The notes under the pieces were generated by a model. That model saw only the letters and a program-made list of their open reading frames with translations. It was not told the DNA's origin and did not search any database. A DNA stretch of 64,000 nt, taken from NCBI GenBank assembly GCA_950295325.1, contig OX485809.1, positions 12,896,001 to 12,960,000 on the forward strand, in the 5' to 3' direction. Source of the stretch: Polytrichum commune (lineage: Eukaryota; Streptophyta; Polytrichopsida; Polytrichales; Polytrichaceae). Positions 26,901 to 37,295 of this stretch are shown here, one piece after another; the first letter of the stretch is position 1, and each line of letters starts with the position of its first letter. The position numbers and the translations under genes were made by a program.

Positions 26901-27851
26901 CAGCGCCGCAAGAAGCGGCAATTTGAACGGGAATCTGAAATGGCCCGGAATAAGCGGGAATGGCCTCGTGATGATGTCCCTGATCTTTTGGCTCTAGATG
27001 CTACTGCTCGACCTGAGATTGTAGGGGGGATCAAGTCTGTGGAACCTTCTACGCCATTGGTGCACACTAGGGAGGGGGGGTTAGAGGAAGGTCCTACAAA
27101 GGCACCGATTGACCTTAATATTCAGCCAGAGCATGAGGAACGAATTAGTATGATGCGTCTCCTTCAGAACGCCACCTTGCCTCTTGATGCCTATCTGCAT
27201 CAGCAGCGTCTGGCCTCTCTCTATTTTGGTGATCTGGCCTCGGATCAAATCAGCAATGATGGGTCCAGTAGCCATGAGGAGGAGGTGGTATCTGAAAGTT
27301 CCAGCAAGGCTCTTGCAGAAAGTGGGGTGGAGGTGGCTGGTCCGGCTCGGTTGGAACCCCAACATGTTCAGAGTCCGTATGGTTACGGAGAGCAACCTGG
27401 CCAGTTGGAGAACTGGGACCTAAGGATAGTCAAACCTGCAGAGTTTTCAGGGGACTCAGTACATTCAAGCTCATCAAAAAAAGACTACAGCATGCTGAAT
27501 AATGTTGTTGCCTCTACCTTATCTGCAAAGAAGTATTCCACTGGAGCAGGTCGAGGTCGCCAAATTTGTGTTGGATGTGGTGAACCTATTGGTTCTGCAG
27601 CTAAGGTAATTATCCTCTGTTTCAAGTAAACCTACTTTCTAAATTGCAGAGTCATGTGGGTTCCTTGTGAAGTTGTCTGGTTATTCATGTGACAGTGTGT
27701 CAGTTACAATGCTTTGCATGTCAATTCTAGGGAGGATTGAAGTGGGAATGGATTGATATTGATGCAGTCTGGCTTTCTATGTCTCCAGGTTTGCAGAAGA
27801 TGTGGCACCTGCACTGCCTTTGGCAAGAAGAAGCGGGGTGTGCCTCTTTAG
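20998..27851 (+). CDS. VAL: VAL/HSI2-type B3 transcriptional repressor (PHD-like, B3, CW, EAR), 13 coding exons
   Basis: Nuclear repressor of the VIVIPAROUS1/ABI3-LIKE family. Known members bind RY elements through B3 and silence seed-maturation genes via Polycomb and HDAC partners. Exons read by hand: 20998-21134, 21781-21862, 22358-22468, 22781-23514, 23715-23811, 24142-24316, 24403-24479, 24831-25160, 25440-25489, 25724-25837, 26415-about 26475, 26643-27605, 27789-27851. All introns are GT-AG and phases join in frame, giving about 997 residues, a little longer than typical family members (roughly 800-900). The ATG at 20998 was chosen because it immediately precedes the conserved Cys-rich domain ([15 protein letters not shown]); the upstream in-frame opening has only a GTG. 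The least certain junction is the exon 11 donor: 26475 keeps frame, but 26469/26629 is an alternative pair. No frameshift or in-frame stop was seen. The gene is almost certainly functional. Orthology to VAL1, VAL2 or VAL3 is unresolved. Confidence 0.95.
21184..21756 (+). repeat. Tandem duplication of about 286 bp in VAL intron 1
   Basis: Two units, about 21184-21469 and 21470-21756, share colinear landmarks offset by 286 bp: TTAAGTGC (21231/21517), the segment around AATAAGGAAGAG, CATGCATG (21301/21587) and GGGAGCT (21451/21737). Each unit also contains a trinucleotide microsatellite, mainly TAG/TTG type, at the same relative place but with different repeat numbers. Together they fill nearly all of the 646-bp first intron. 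Confidence 0.9.
21301..21732 (+). promoter_or_regulatory. Cluster of four RY motifs (CATGCAT[G]) in VAL intron 1
   Basis: CATGCATG at 21301-21308, 21444-21451 and 21587-21594, and CATGCAT at 21726-21732. A fifth CATGCATG lies at 22767-22774 near the intron 3 acceptor. RY (CATGCA) is the established target of VAL/ABI3/FUS3/LEC2-class B3 domains. The motifs are seen directly; function is inferred. Confidence 0.55.
22781..23514 (+). other. VAL exon 4: variable linker ending in conserved [12 protein letters not shown]
   Basis: 244 codons of low-complexity Gly/Pro/Ser/Gln-rich sequence (residues about 111-354), followed by the conserved pre-B3 motif [19 protein letters not shown] (about 23443-23499). 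The linker is poorly conserved in the family while the end motif is diagnostic. The open frame runs past 23514 to a stop at 23606, but the donor at 23515 (GA|GTATCC) restores the conserved ...SGD junction with exon 5. An ATG at 22772 lies in the intron just before the acceptor and is not the real start. Confidence 0.9.
23715..24479 (+). other. B3 DNA-binding domain, exons 5-7
   Basis: Residues about 360-465. Exon 5: [26 protein letters not shown]. Exon 6: [19 protein letters not shown], then [34 protein letters not shown]. Exon 7: [19 protein letters not shown]. These are near-invariant VAL-class B3 blocks, including the segments R.GRLVLPK and [11 protein letters not shown] that contact RY DNA. 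All core residues are present, so RY (CATGCA) binding is expected. Introns: 23812-24141 and 24317-24402, the latter only 86 bp. Confidence 0.97.
24831..25160 (+). other. VAL exon 8: basic RGRP segment and conserved post-B3 block
   Basis: 110 codons (residues about 472-581), phase 0 at both ends. The middle carries [19 protein letters not shown] (about 24987-25043): an RGRP core flanked by basic residues like an AT-hook, which is also a likely nuclear localisation signal. It is followed by [14 protein letters not shown] and [12 protein letters not shown], a block seen in family members just before the CW domain. The family normally has a basic SKSKRL stretch here; the clean RGRP core is my observation and its DNA binding is inference. 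Confidence 0.88.
25440..26475 (+). other. CW-type zinc finger, exons 9-11
   Basis: Exon 9 reads [17 protein letters not shown], exon 10 starts [18 protein letters not shown] and continues [13 protein letters not shown], and exon 11 reads [19 protein letters not shown]. The four zinc ligands C606, C609, C627 and C639 and the signature tryptophans W603, W612 and W625 are all present (numbering on the reconstructed protein). CW domains of this class are linked to methylated H3K4/H3K27 recognition. The exon 11 donor is the weakest call in the gene; GP|GTGCAC at 26476 keeps phase with exon 12. Confidence 0.9.
26643..27605 (+). other. VAL exon 12: Cys-rich block, basic region and EAR motif
   Basis: 321 codons. 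Family-diagnostic [27 protein letters not shown] and [17 protein letters not shown] lie at about 26760-26902, followed by a Lys/Arg-rich, probably alpha-helical stretch ([11 protein letters not shown]). PIDLNIQPE at about 27105-27131 is a DLNxxP-type EAR repression motif, the route by which HSI2/VAL proteins recruit SAP18/HDAC or TOPLESS-type corepressors. It is followed by the conserved [20 protein letters not shown]. The last third is Ser/Gly-rich and not recognised. The exon ends [18 protein letters not shown] before GTAATT. Confidence 0.92.
27546..27851 (+). other. C-terminal mini zinc finger of the VAL protein (end of exon 12 plus exon 13)
   Basis: Exon 12 ends with [15 protein letters not shown] strong acceptor (CTCCAG at 27783-27788) opens exon 13, which adds [20 protein letters not shown] and a stop at 27849-27851. 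The join gives C-x2-C-x10-C-x2-C with a fifth Cys three residues on, then a basic tail, resembling a zinc-ribbon knuckle pair. I do not recall this at the C-terminus of Arabidopsis or rice VAL proteins. An unspliced read-through of exon 12 would end VIILCFK and leave only the first knuckle. Confidence 0.75.
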
Positions 27852-28440
27852 ATGTAGTTCCTAATCGTTCTGTACCCACCTTCATTGTATTTACCAAGCT
27901 TTGGTTTCTAGTCACGTGGTACCCCTCCAATGCTGTTCGTGTAGTCTGAACAAGGGATGTTCAGGTACCAAAATAATGCCTGATGAGACCTTGAATCGGT
28001 CTAGCTTTTCTTGAACAGTGTGCTGTGCCAGAAGAGCCTCTGCACTGCTGATAAAGGCAGAAATAACACATCCACTTGAATGACATCATTATGAATGATG
28101 TTGAACGGCTGTGTGCATAGTAAAGGAGAAGCATGAGAGTATTAGCTGCGATGAAACTATGCGCTTCTTGTATTGATGTTTTTGGCTGTAGGACCGTCAC
28201 TCTTTCCTCCTTGCCTCCTTGCCTCCAATGTATGACCATCTGTAATCTTAGTTCCTCAATTGGGCTCCAATACAATGTGGGCTGCAGAAGCTACAGTGTA
28301 GGATCTTCGTTTTTGTACAGTGTAGGATATTTGATTTCTCTTGTCATTGCACACTAAGAGACCTTTGAGGGTACAACTTGCCTCCCATATGTTTGTCTAC
28401 CACCTCACTCTTGTGCCTGTTTTGATGGGTGTGTGATTAT
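27852..28440 (+). other. Putative 3' UTR and downstream region of the VAL gene
   Basis: Non-repetitive T/G-rich sequence directly after the stop codon. There is no unambiguous poly(A) signal; AT-rich candidates lie near 27970 and 28050-28060. Intergenic mobile-element families seen elsewhere in the window are absent. The transcript end cannot be set from sequence. Confidence 0.35.
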
Positions 28441-29400
28441 TGGGTCCAAGGTTTGTTGGAAAATTGGAAAGGACAGTAGTGATTACAAAACTTCATTCCT
28501 AATCTGCAGTTGGACTTTGGAAGATATTGCAGGAGGTAACTAATTGTCAAGTTCATCAGATTCATTTCTTTATCAAACTGGAACATCTGTGGGATAGGAA
28601 CTCGATGCGTTTGTCTTTTCCGTGCTACTTGCTGATTTCCTTTTCTAACAAGGGATTGTTCTTGCAAATTGCACGTATTCTGGAAGAGAAACTTGAGCCT
28701 AGGAGTTTTCCAAGTCATGATTCCCATCTCGAGTGTTTGACCGTGTGTGGACTGTCGACCGAGCTGTGGCAAGGACTGCAGCAGTTGCTCTTGAGGGATG
28801 TGGTGGCTCAACAATTTTAGTACCCTACACCAGGCCTCTGTTGGTTAATTTGCTCACAAGGCTGATGGTAAGAACCCTGCCCAGCTGTTCCTGTAAGGGT
28901 TTGAAGTTTGAACAGGCTGCCCATTGGGTAATCCTCCAGACCAGCTTGTCCTCCACTTGGTTGTACAGATTACAGGTGTACTAAGTGTACCTTCCGTTTT
29001 GTGTCTGCTGCTCATGGACACACTCAAGTAAATAGGAAGGAGTGCATTGAATGGGCGGCAAATAAGGGCACCTCGTTGCAATTACAGTATTTCGAGTAGT
29101 TGTACTCCTACCCCCTTCCCACCTGCTGTATGCAATCCTTGCAAATCAGTTGCCAAAACTTTGCTTTGCAGACTCCCCAGGATTTCGACCTGTTGCTCCA
29201 CGAGTAGCCAAGACTAGTGAGATGAGCCTGGCCATATGTGTCATCATCTACCTGTAAAGGTTGTTGACTTGAAGGAATAAGTAGTGTGTTATTGCTGCAA
29301 TTGCCCTTAGTGACATAAGGGATATATGTCCATCAGGTAAGCGGGCCCCTTTGTCTATTGTTCTTAATAACTAAGATTTCCAGCAGCACAATCTGGACCT
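28440..29400 (+). other. Non-repetitive region downstream of VAL, no confident gene
   Basis: Composition resembles VAL introns and UTRs rather than the surrounding element-rich DNA. Open stretches include 28527-28820 and a short C-x2-C segment (CTKCTFRFVSAAHGHTQ, frame ending in a stop at about 29098). None matches a family I can name and their junctions do not join convincingly. It could be a long 3' UTR, a decayed neighbour gene, or unrecognised exons. Confidence 0.3.
28733..28866 (+). pseudogene. Possible exon fragment resembling a pectin-lyase-fold (GH28-like) N-terminus
   Basis: One frame reads VDRAVARTAAVALEGCGG followed by STILVPYTRPLLVNL and ends LTRLM at a good donor (ATG|GTAAGA, 28867). 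The pattern Ala-rich helix, then GG-STILVP, then a hydrophobic L-N-L resembles the start of polygalacturonase-type proteins, which have FGAVGDG...GGGT..VP. The expected FGAVGDG is missing or contracted, an in-frame stop lies just upstream at about 28715-28720, and no partner exon was found. It may be a degraded fragment or coincidence. Confidence 0.2.
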
Positions 29401-32400
29401 CTCGATGCACAAAAACGTGTATATGGATTACATGCTTCCATGTTTTAGTTACTCTTGTGTCAAAAACGACCTTTATCTAGAATCAACCCATTCTTGAAGT
29501 GGACTTTGCAAATCAGTCAAGTGTTTTAATGTTACTGAATATCTGGGTTTCAAATACACTTCTTGTGTGATAATCAATGTCACAAATGAGTATATTTTAA
29601 TTGTTTTCTTGATGAGACAATTCAGTAAGTCCCAAACCCATAAATATGTCAAAATTTGATTCGGGGACTTGGTGAGGCTGGTATGAGTTATGTATATAGG
29701 TTGAACATTGAGCTCATTGATCTTAAAATTGTGGGGGTACACTAGATAACAGTTTTCACCAATAATCAAAGATGCATTGTGAAGCATGACTTGAAGAATC
29801 CATCCTAGAATCCACATACAACAATAGAATGTTCTGAACTTTTGTTTTTGGATCACATCAGTACAGTTGGCATCATCCTACATATAACTATTTTAGTTCT
29901 CACATATGCAACGGTTTTGTAAGCATTTCGCTTACAAGCATGTCGACCCAATAAATGAACTTGTTGTGGTCTTCATAAAGGTATAGATTTCGTAACAAAG
30001 AAATGGTTACGATGTACTGTAAAGGCTAGTAGGCTTTTACAAGGCCCGTGATCGATAGTGTTGACAAAAAGAAGGGAGGATTGAATTTGCAAAGCCATGT
30101 TTGAATCTTATAGAGCGATACGAAAAACACTCGATAGGCTAACCCTTACCTAAGATTTTCTTTGGTTTTCAAGGGCCGAAGAGCAAACACCCCATGCGAT
30201 GGGGACAACTTGCATCAATTACAATAACCCCGTGTGTCGGTTGTCAAAAAGAAGAGAACACCGAAACTTTTGTTGAAGATTTGAACATGCACAAATCCAA
30301 AAGTTTCCTTGCAATTTTTGTAGGAAAGATCTGAGCAACAGTTGTGTGTGGGTTTGGTATTGCACCGTACACTTTTGCATGGGTTGGGTTGGGTTTGGAT
30401 TGATGCTTCGGAACGTGGTTCCACGCGAAGAGGGTAAAGGACTCGAAAAGGAGAGATTCCCTTCTCCGTGTTGGCATTGGTGGCCTTTGAGGTGATCCAT
30501 GCATGATGTGGAGAGGCCGTCCGTCCTTGCCACCTTTTGAAGATATAAGGGGGGGAGTGGCACCTATATATTGTGGACACTTTGCGCGTTCCAAGAGACC
30601 GTCCGGGGTTTTGACACCAAACCACAAAGTGCCATGAGCACATTAGTGAATCCAAATCGAGGAACATGAAATTTGAGCTTGTTGTATTTTGAATCCCAAG
30701 TGCATTTCTTATGAAACTCATCGATAATTTATGATAGGTTTTTTAAAGTATGTCTATTCAGTTTCAACATTCTTAAACTTCATGTATGTTACATTACATT
30801 GCAAACACTATTGTGTATTTAGACTTCAGACTTGGAAATGTACTTATTTGTCAAAAATCATTCTAGGTTGTTGTCCAACTTAGATGTATCCACTATCCAT
30901 CATCCTTGAAACGCTTATGAGGCCCGCTCTTGTGTTCATTCTTCCACTTCCAATTGAAGGTGCGAGCATCTGTTGGGCATTGCTTTTCCATGGCATACAA
31001 ATTTGTGTGTGCAACCTCCGATTGAATCTTGGTTCTTAGAATGGGGGAAAATAAATCTAGGATTAAATGTCTTATGTAAGTAGTCCCAAAATGAAGACCA
31101 CATCTAGATTTGGTATCATTGTCAATACTCACCATAGGCTTTGAAGTTTAGCTACACCTTAGAAACAAGAGGAAAGACATCAGACATTCATGTCGCACTG
31201 GCACTCACTTTGCCTTAAAGGAGGAGGGGGTGGGGGGTGGGGGACAAACGCATGGACATTGCATGGGAGAATGTAAACCGGCCTATCTCCATCTATCTTC
31301 ATCATGATATGTCTTCAATTGAAATCATTGTGTTGCCCCTCCTACATTTTGACAATGGACCCTTGTGGCTAGAACTTTCCCTCGGGGGGGGGGGGGGGGG
31401 GCAATGTGTTAAAAAGTTAAGGATATAGGTGCGAACAACCACTATTTTATAGGGGGTATTACTTTCAATTCTCTTCTTTTTTTCACATGCTATCATTATG
31501 TAAATTTCTACTTTGGGTTAATAGAAAAATGGCTTGCATTACTTATAATTCCAAATTACCTATTATTCCATACCCTATAGTACTTTAAAGATGTCCAGTG
31601 TCATTTTTGATACCCTATTTTCGCATGTATATTGCTACTCCAACCAATGACTAACGCCCCCCCCCCCCCCCCCCCGAGAACTTTCCAACAAAGTGGTATA
31701 ATTTTTCTAACCTTGTTATGCACCTAATATGGAGTTCATGTTAAGGCATGTAGGTAGATTGTATGCCATAATAATATAGAAGTGATGATACAGTGTTGCA
31801 TGCCCACAAAAAAATCTCATGTTTCCACCATGTTATGTTGGTGTGGATATAATCATCCGACTTAAGATGGCATTTTTCTTTTCTTTTTTCACTTCTATAG
31901 TTGGTGGTGGTATGTACTTGCCGAGTATATGACGTGAATGATGGGATCTACCTATCATGTAAATTTTGAAAAGGAAAAATTGCCCATATTTAATAATGCA
32001 AGTAAGGGCATGGTTTGCATGCACATTGCGAATCTAGTTCTTTGGGGTGAATCATCTAGAAGCATATGATGGTAAGCCCACTTATACACATGTCAAACAC
32101 CACTGTAAATGAGTGAAATCACTACCAACATAATTTAGCATTCAACAAAAATGTGTTCATAACAAGATATATGTCCACCTTTAATGTTGGTTTCTATCAC
32201 TTTTATCATGAGATCCGCTGACATAACAACACGTGTAAAGTCTCACCATATCCAAACTAATGCATAATTTAAGGTGGATGTGCCTAAATCAATGTTCGAT
32301 CTTAAATGAACGCCTATAGTTGAGTGGTGTATGGTTGGGTATGAATCTAAAAATGGGCCAAAACGTCATGTGTTCAACAAAGATTGGACTACAAGCTCAA

Positions 32401-33080
32401 AATTTGTTAACTATCCTAGACGCAATTTTCAACATTCGGGGGGGGGGGGGGGCACCTATATGATCGTTTACTAACTTGTAGAATCTTCACTTTGACGATG
32501 AATAAGATATTCAAACGAGCTCCAGAGATTACAAGGAAAGTGGCTGTGGGCACGATTTGAATATGTTTATGATCTCACACCAATTGCATGTTTGGTCCAT
32601 CGTAAGATATTTCTCAATACACATGTACCACCGCTCCCGAAATGATAAAAACATTCTCACAAATTCAACGCACGAGGGGAAATTTGGAAATCTCCGCAAC
32701 CCTTTGGGGGGCGGCGTCCAAGCATAGAACGGCACGTGAGGTGACATGACATGTTGAATATAATGGAGGTCCGGCGGGCGGGCGGAGGACAACGTGTGCA
32801 AATTGGGGCGATTGGTCCCCATCGTCATCAATGTCATCACCCCAACGCTCCCCTCGACACACACACCGTATGAAAGAGGCTTCCTCGCATTAATGGCGAA
32901 CCCCACCCCCGCCCCACCGTTGTGTGTGCAAATAGTTATTAGGTCTACAAATATTCCACACCCGGTAGTTATTAGGTCCTTGGCCAGCCCCCCTTTCACA
33001 AACCCCCATCAATGGCGACCCGAGGTTTGAGATGACACCCGGCTTTGCTTTGCCAAACTTATTTATTGCCGGGCTCACTT
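29400..33080. other. Intergenic, no confident gene
   Basis: Includes three overlapping - strand open frames at 30215-30721 (see findings), a poly-G tract at about 31384-31401, a poly-C tract at about 31657-31676, a reverse Rep1 copy with poly-G at about 32438-32453, and a segment at about 32487-32600 related to 47330-47450. No recognisable domain in frames up to 168 codons. Confidence 0.45.
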
Positions 33081-33083
33081 GCA

Positions 33084-33679
33084 TACTTTTCGTTGCGTTA
33101 CTAGCTATGATAGTAACTTAGGGCCGGTTCACATGGGGTCCCAAGTCCCAAGTCCCACTCATGTTAGCAAGGCCCAACGTGGAGGCAAAGCCTTCAATTT
33201 TGGAGCCTTAAGACATCATTAAAATATGGTTATTTATCATTAAAGTCGGATCTTGATTATTTTTTGTAAATTTTGTTTGCGGAACTTGTGTTGAGAATTG
33301 GCTCTAGCTTTCTGTTTAACCTAACTCTCAATACAAGTCCCAAGCCTCACCCTCAATAAGTGTTGCCATGTAGGCATCCATGTCATACATTTCGTTGCGT
33401 TACTATGATAGTAACTTAGGGCCGGTTCACATGGGATCCCAAGTCCCAAGTCCCACTCATGTTAGCAAGTCCCAACGTGGAGGCAAAGCCTTCAATTTTG
33501 GAGCCTCAAGACACCATTAAAATATGGTTATTTATCATTAAAGTCGGATCTTGATTATTTTGTGTAAATTTTGTTTGCGGGACTTGTGTTGAGAATTGGC
33601 TCTAGCGTTCTGTTCGACCTAACTCTCAATACAAGTCCCAAGCCTCACCCTCAAGAAGTGTTGCCATCCATGTCATACT
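33084..33679. repeat. Tandem duplication of about 300 bp spanning the MITE end and its flank
   Basis: The two units (about 33084-33385 and 33386-33679) are nearly identical, including the MITE left TIR at 33121 and again at about 33419, and pre-insertion flank (TTTCGTTGCGTTACT...ATGATAGTAACTTA). Because flank is included, the duplication came after insertion. Confidence 0.85.
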
Positions 33680-33802
33680 TGGGACTTAGTACTTGGGACC
33701 CCCTGTGAAGTGGTAAATCCCAACTTTCATGCTCTCAACGGCTAAGATTGCATATATTGACCTTAAGGGACTTGGGACTTGGGACCCAATGTGCACCAAC
33801 CC
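33121..33802. mobile_element. PIF/Harbinger-like MITE with internal duplication, TTA target duplication
   Basis: Left end GGGCCGGTTCACATGGGGTC then CCAAGTCCCAAGTCCC. Right end GGGACTTGGGACTTGGGACC then CAATGTGCACCAACCC. Both are bordered by TTA (33118-33120 and 33803-33805). Non-coding. Relatives: 50601-50851 (reverse) and a left end at 56199. Confidence 0.7.
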
Positions 33803-33805
33803 TTA

Positions 33806-36400
33806 TAGCAATATGGATGGGCTTGGGTGTGTGTGAGTCCAGACTAGAAAGTGGCCCAAGTAAAGTATAAGCCGGCTTTGGGTCCATGACATATTGCTTC
33901 TGTAAACTCATCCATCATGGATGAAGGAGCTCTAGTAAAAACAAGAAGGTCCATGTAGGTTGAAGGCAGTTTCATAAAAATTGGAATCCTTTCCCAAGGT
34001 ATGGACTCTTCATACCACATACAAACTAGCATGAGTATAAGAAGGGGTATTATCTGAGACATTAACGTACATAATATACATAAGGGAGAGGTATTATTTT
34101 TCTCTAGTGTGTAGATCTAAAAATGCTATTTTATTTTAAAGCAAAGGTAGATGTACAATAGGGGACCCTCAAATTTTGAATATTTTTTACAAATGATGTA
34201 TTAGTTTCATCCAATTCATGTTTTCATGCATTATTGTCATATGGTCAAAAGTCCTCAATGCCTACCATGTATATTCATGTTAGGATTTGCATTTGGGTTC
34301 TAGGATTTTGAAAACTAGAAGCTCTTGGAGCGCTCATGGGCTTCCTTGACTTATGTTGTCCGGTTTGTGGCGAAGTTATTGTGCTCTTCTCTTTTGTTTG
34401 TTTGATACAATCGTTGAGTTACATGCTATGAATGAAATGTTTTTTTCCAAAGGCAAGTGAAAGTGGATTTCATTGTAATAAAAGGTCTACTTAATTCATG
34501 ATAAATATTTTGTACATGTAGTGGAGATATTTATCACATTAAATTGAAAATCTTAATATAAATACATGAGTCCATTTCCTAGCATGCCTTTAGTACATAC
34601 ACACTTGTTTTTCTTTTTAAAATTCTTTGTATATAGGGGGTTTAATTCATAGTGACCCACGCAAGTCATTTAGGTTTTCAATGAAGAATATACCCCTGGG
34701 AATTTATTACACTTATCCTATATTTTTTATGTCATTTTTGGAGTCAAATTTCCTAGATTTACTTATTTTTTAATAAAACGATTCATTGCATTTCACCTAC
34801 CTCACGAACGAGTTTATGTAGCAGCCCAAGTAGCCTACCCTAGACTGGTCCTCACAAGAAGTTACAATTTCTATTAATAATTGTTTCATTGCCATTTTCA
34901 TCTTCTCGTTGCAACTTGGGTCTTCGCTTGTTTTAAATTTTTATTCCTTCTTTTTGTTTGATGCAAAAAATGAAATGTGTATAAATACCAACCATATGTT
35001 CATGCCCATGCCCATAGTAGTTCATGTATAAATGGAAAAAAAATCATCCCTTGTCATCCGTGAAAGTCCGGTGGTTCTTCCATTATGTTCCCATTTCCTT
35101 CCTTCCTTCCTTCCTAGCAACAGTGTAGTGCATAGCCTCAGTGACAACTTAATCAAAAAGTGATTTATGAGGATACATGTATAAAGAACATGTTTTTTTG
35201 TTTTTTTTTTCATAGCTTGCATTTGTAAAACTAAATCTTGAGTTCTAGATTACATGACAACATCACATGGTCAATAGCTTATAAGAATGGTCTTCTTTTC
35301 TATATGATGTTTTTGTATCTAAGCACTACCTCTATGTGCACCCAACCCTAGCCTTGGCAAGCGGGTCATCCAATATTGCCAAATTGGGTAGGCATGAAGG
35401 GCCTTTATCATGTGACACTTGGCCCTTTGAGATTAATAGATTGTATGAGAACTCTTACAACAATCAGATGTTTAATACTGTAGAATGCTCTTTATTTTAA
35501 GCAAAAACAAATTCGTGACTTGAGAGTATTGCCACATATCCATCCTACATTGTTGGACACCCTCTTGAATCCCACATGGAAACTCCATTATGGCATTAGT
35601 AAAGATGGAATAGAGTGCCCTCTATGTAGTGTTTCAATCTTAGACTTATAGTAAAGCACATAGGTGAAGACCCTTGTTAGATAATGATTAACAAATATAC
35701 ACATTCTCTTTTACATCAATCCTTTATGTTAAGAATATGCCACTCGGAAAAGAATGCCCATTTATGGCAAGGCGGGTGTCCTTCCCAGATGAGAGATGAA
35801 GAATTCAAACTTGCCAACTCATCCAAATGAGCAGGTTACCACCCATTGCATAATGGGGCTAGGTCCCCTTATTTCCCAGCCCACCCATATGAGGAGGGCC
35901 ATGTGCACACATGACAGTGGCCTCTAGGGGGGTTCATTTGTAGGTCATGCACACATATACCTAGTGGGCGCCTTGACATTCATACCCACAAATGTTGTAG
36001 ATCAATCTTTGCACAATTATTTAAACCCATAATATTTATGTTTTTTCAATAGGTTATCCTACTTTATTGAGTGAGAATTTCTGTTGCAATAAATAGAAAT
36101 GTGATTCTAAAATTTTCATTGCAATATTACTTTCTCCTTTGACACACCAAGCACCCAAATTAGAGTAGGTTATATATGGTGTGGGTGTCAAAAAAGTGGC
36201 TCACTATACACATTTTGTCTTTATAAAATCTCACATTCTGACTATGCTTCCTGATAATCCGTGAGTGCCACTTAAAATTTCAACCTACTATGGAAATTTC
36301 TCCCTAAATAATAGTTTATGTGCATATTTTATGACGGTTCTCTAACATGAATCAACGTAGTAATTTTAACAATGTGGTATCTCAATGTTTACAATGAGAA
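33806..36400. other. Intergenic, no gene recognised
   Basis: AT-rich with a TTCC microsatellite at about 35096-35115 and several poly-T runs. Longest frames are under 75 codons. Nothing further identified. Confidence 0.5.
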
Positions 36401-36405
36401 CACTA

Positions 36406-36617
36406 CACTAAATATTGTATTTAGTGTCACTTACTATTTGAAATTACCCAGTGATATATCTATTTATTGTTAATCTCATATTTTACCAACAAATGTCAAA
36501 TTGGTTATTTGGACATTATAGAATTTTGACAATTTTACTTGTTACAAAAATTACATCAATAATGAATTGTGTAACTCCAAATAATAAGTGACACCAAATA
36601 CCATATTCAATGTAATG
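36406..36617. mobile_element. CACTAAAT-ended MITE, about 212 bp
   Basis: Left end CACTAAATATTGTATTTAGT, then GTCACTTACTATTTGAAATTAC. The right end is the imperfect inverse (CCAAATAATAAGTGACACCA, ATTCAATGTAATG). Each terminus is itself a small hairpin (ACTAAATA...TATTTAGT). Preceded by TA. Relatives at 56106 and 57020. Confidence 0.6.
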
Positions 36618-36793
36618 TTGGTAATAATCTCATTCATTTTTGAATGAGTAGTGTGCAATGCAATAAAGATAGACAATGAGTTTTGTTTCTTCCTTCCAAG
36701 CCGGTGTCATGACACAATATTCATTTTGGTCATTTTGGACCATGTTTTTTTGGACCCGCCTTTTCTTGTAGTGATTTGAGTGCCCTTACCCAA

Positions 36794-37295
36794 GGGCCAC
36801 TTCACACACGAGATTGAGTGCCCGTGACCATTACACTTCAAGCACTCTCATTGGTGGAAAAGGTGGAGCCGGTCCAAGTTTGCTTCACACTACCCTTGAG
36901 GGACCAATGGAGTTTGTGAACGCAAGATGGATGTAAAGTCAACATGGATTCCTACATTGGCATCCAATGGATCATGTTTCATGGTCACTCAGACTATTTT
37001 CAAAAACCACTTCTTGGAGGTAGGCCTAACACAAAACCAAGAGACCATGGCACTCCAAATGTTCATAACCATTGGTTTATTTTATTTTATCATGTGTGAG
37101 GACACTCGCATGAATAGAAATTCATTGACATAGCATTTGGTTGAGGATCCGGCCACATATGACTTCACACTACACTTGAAGATCCGTGACCACACTACAT
37201 GATTTTGGAGGTGTTTTGGGACGGCCTTTGGACACTTTCTTTTGGGCTCTCACAATTTCACGGTCACGGCTCTTGGCTCGTGTGTGAAGTGGCCC
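36794..37295. mobile_element. MITE family A, copy 1 (about 502 bp)
   Basis: Left end GGGCCACTTCACACACGAG, right end CTCGTGTGTGAAGTGGCCC: a near-perfect 19-bp terminal inverted repeat. A subterminal inverse (GTGACC.. / GGTCAC) extends it. The interior (AGCACTCTCATTGGTGGAAA, GGAGCCGGTCCAAGTT) is shared with copies at 44073 and 62593. The terminal GGGCC and the TAA duplication of the 52231 relative suggest PIF/Harbinger (Tourist-like). Confidence 0.8.

Noticed and set aside
26712-27629. Open frame of 305 codons as a separate gene
   Set aside because: It is VAL exon 12 read into the following intron; the nominal start codon is not ATG and the upstream frame joins to exon 11.
28975-29098. CTKCTFRFVSAAHGHTQ frame as an alternative VAL C-terminus
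   Set aside because: Exon 13 at 27789 already closes the protein in phase with a zinc-knuckle partner; joining this frame needs an unsupported donor and phase.
32529-32999. 156-codon open frame on the - strand
   Set aside because: Starts within or next to Rep1-related sequence, low-complexity Gly/Pro content comes from GC-rich repeats, no domain.
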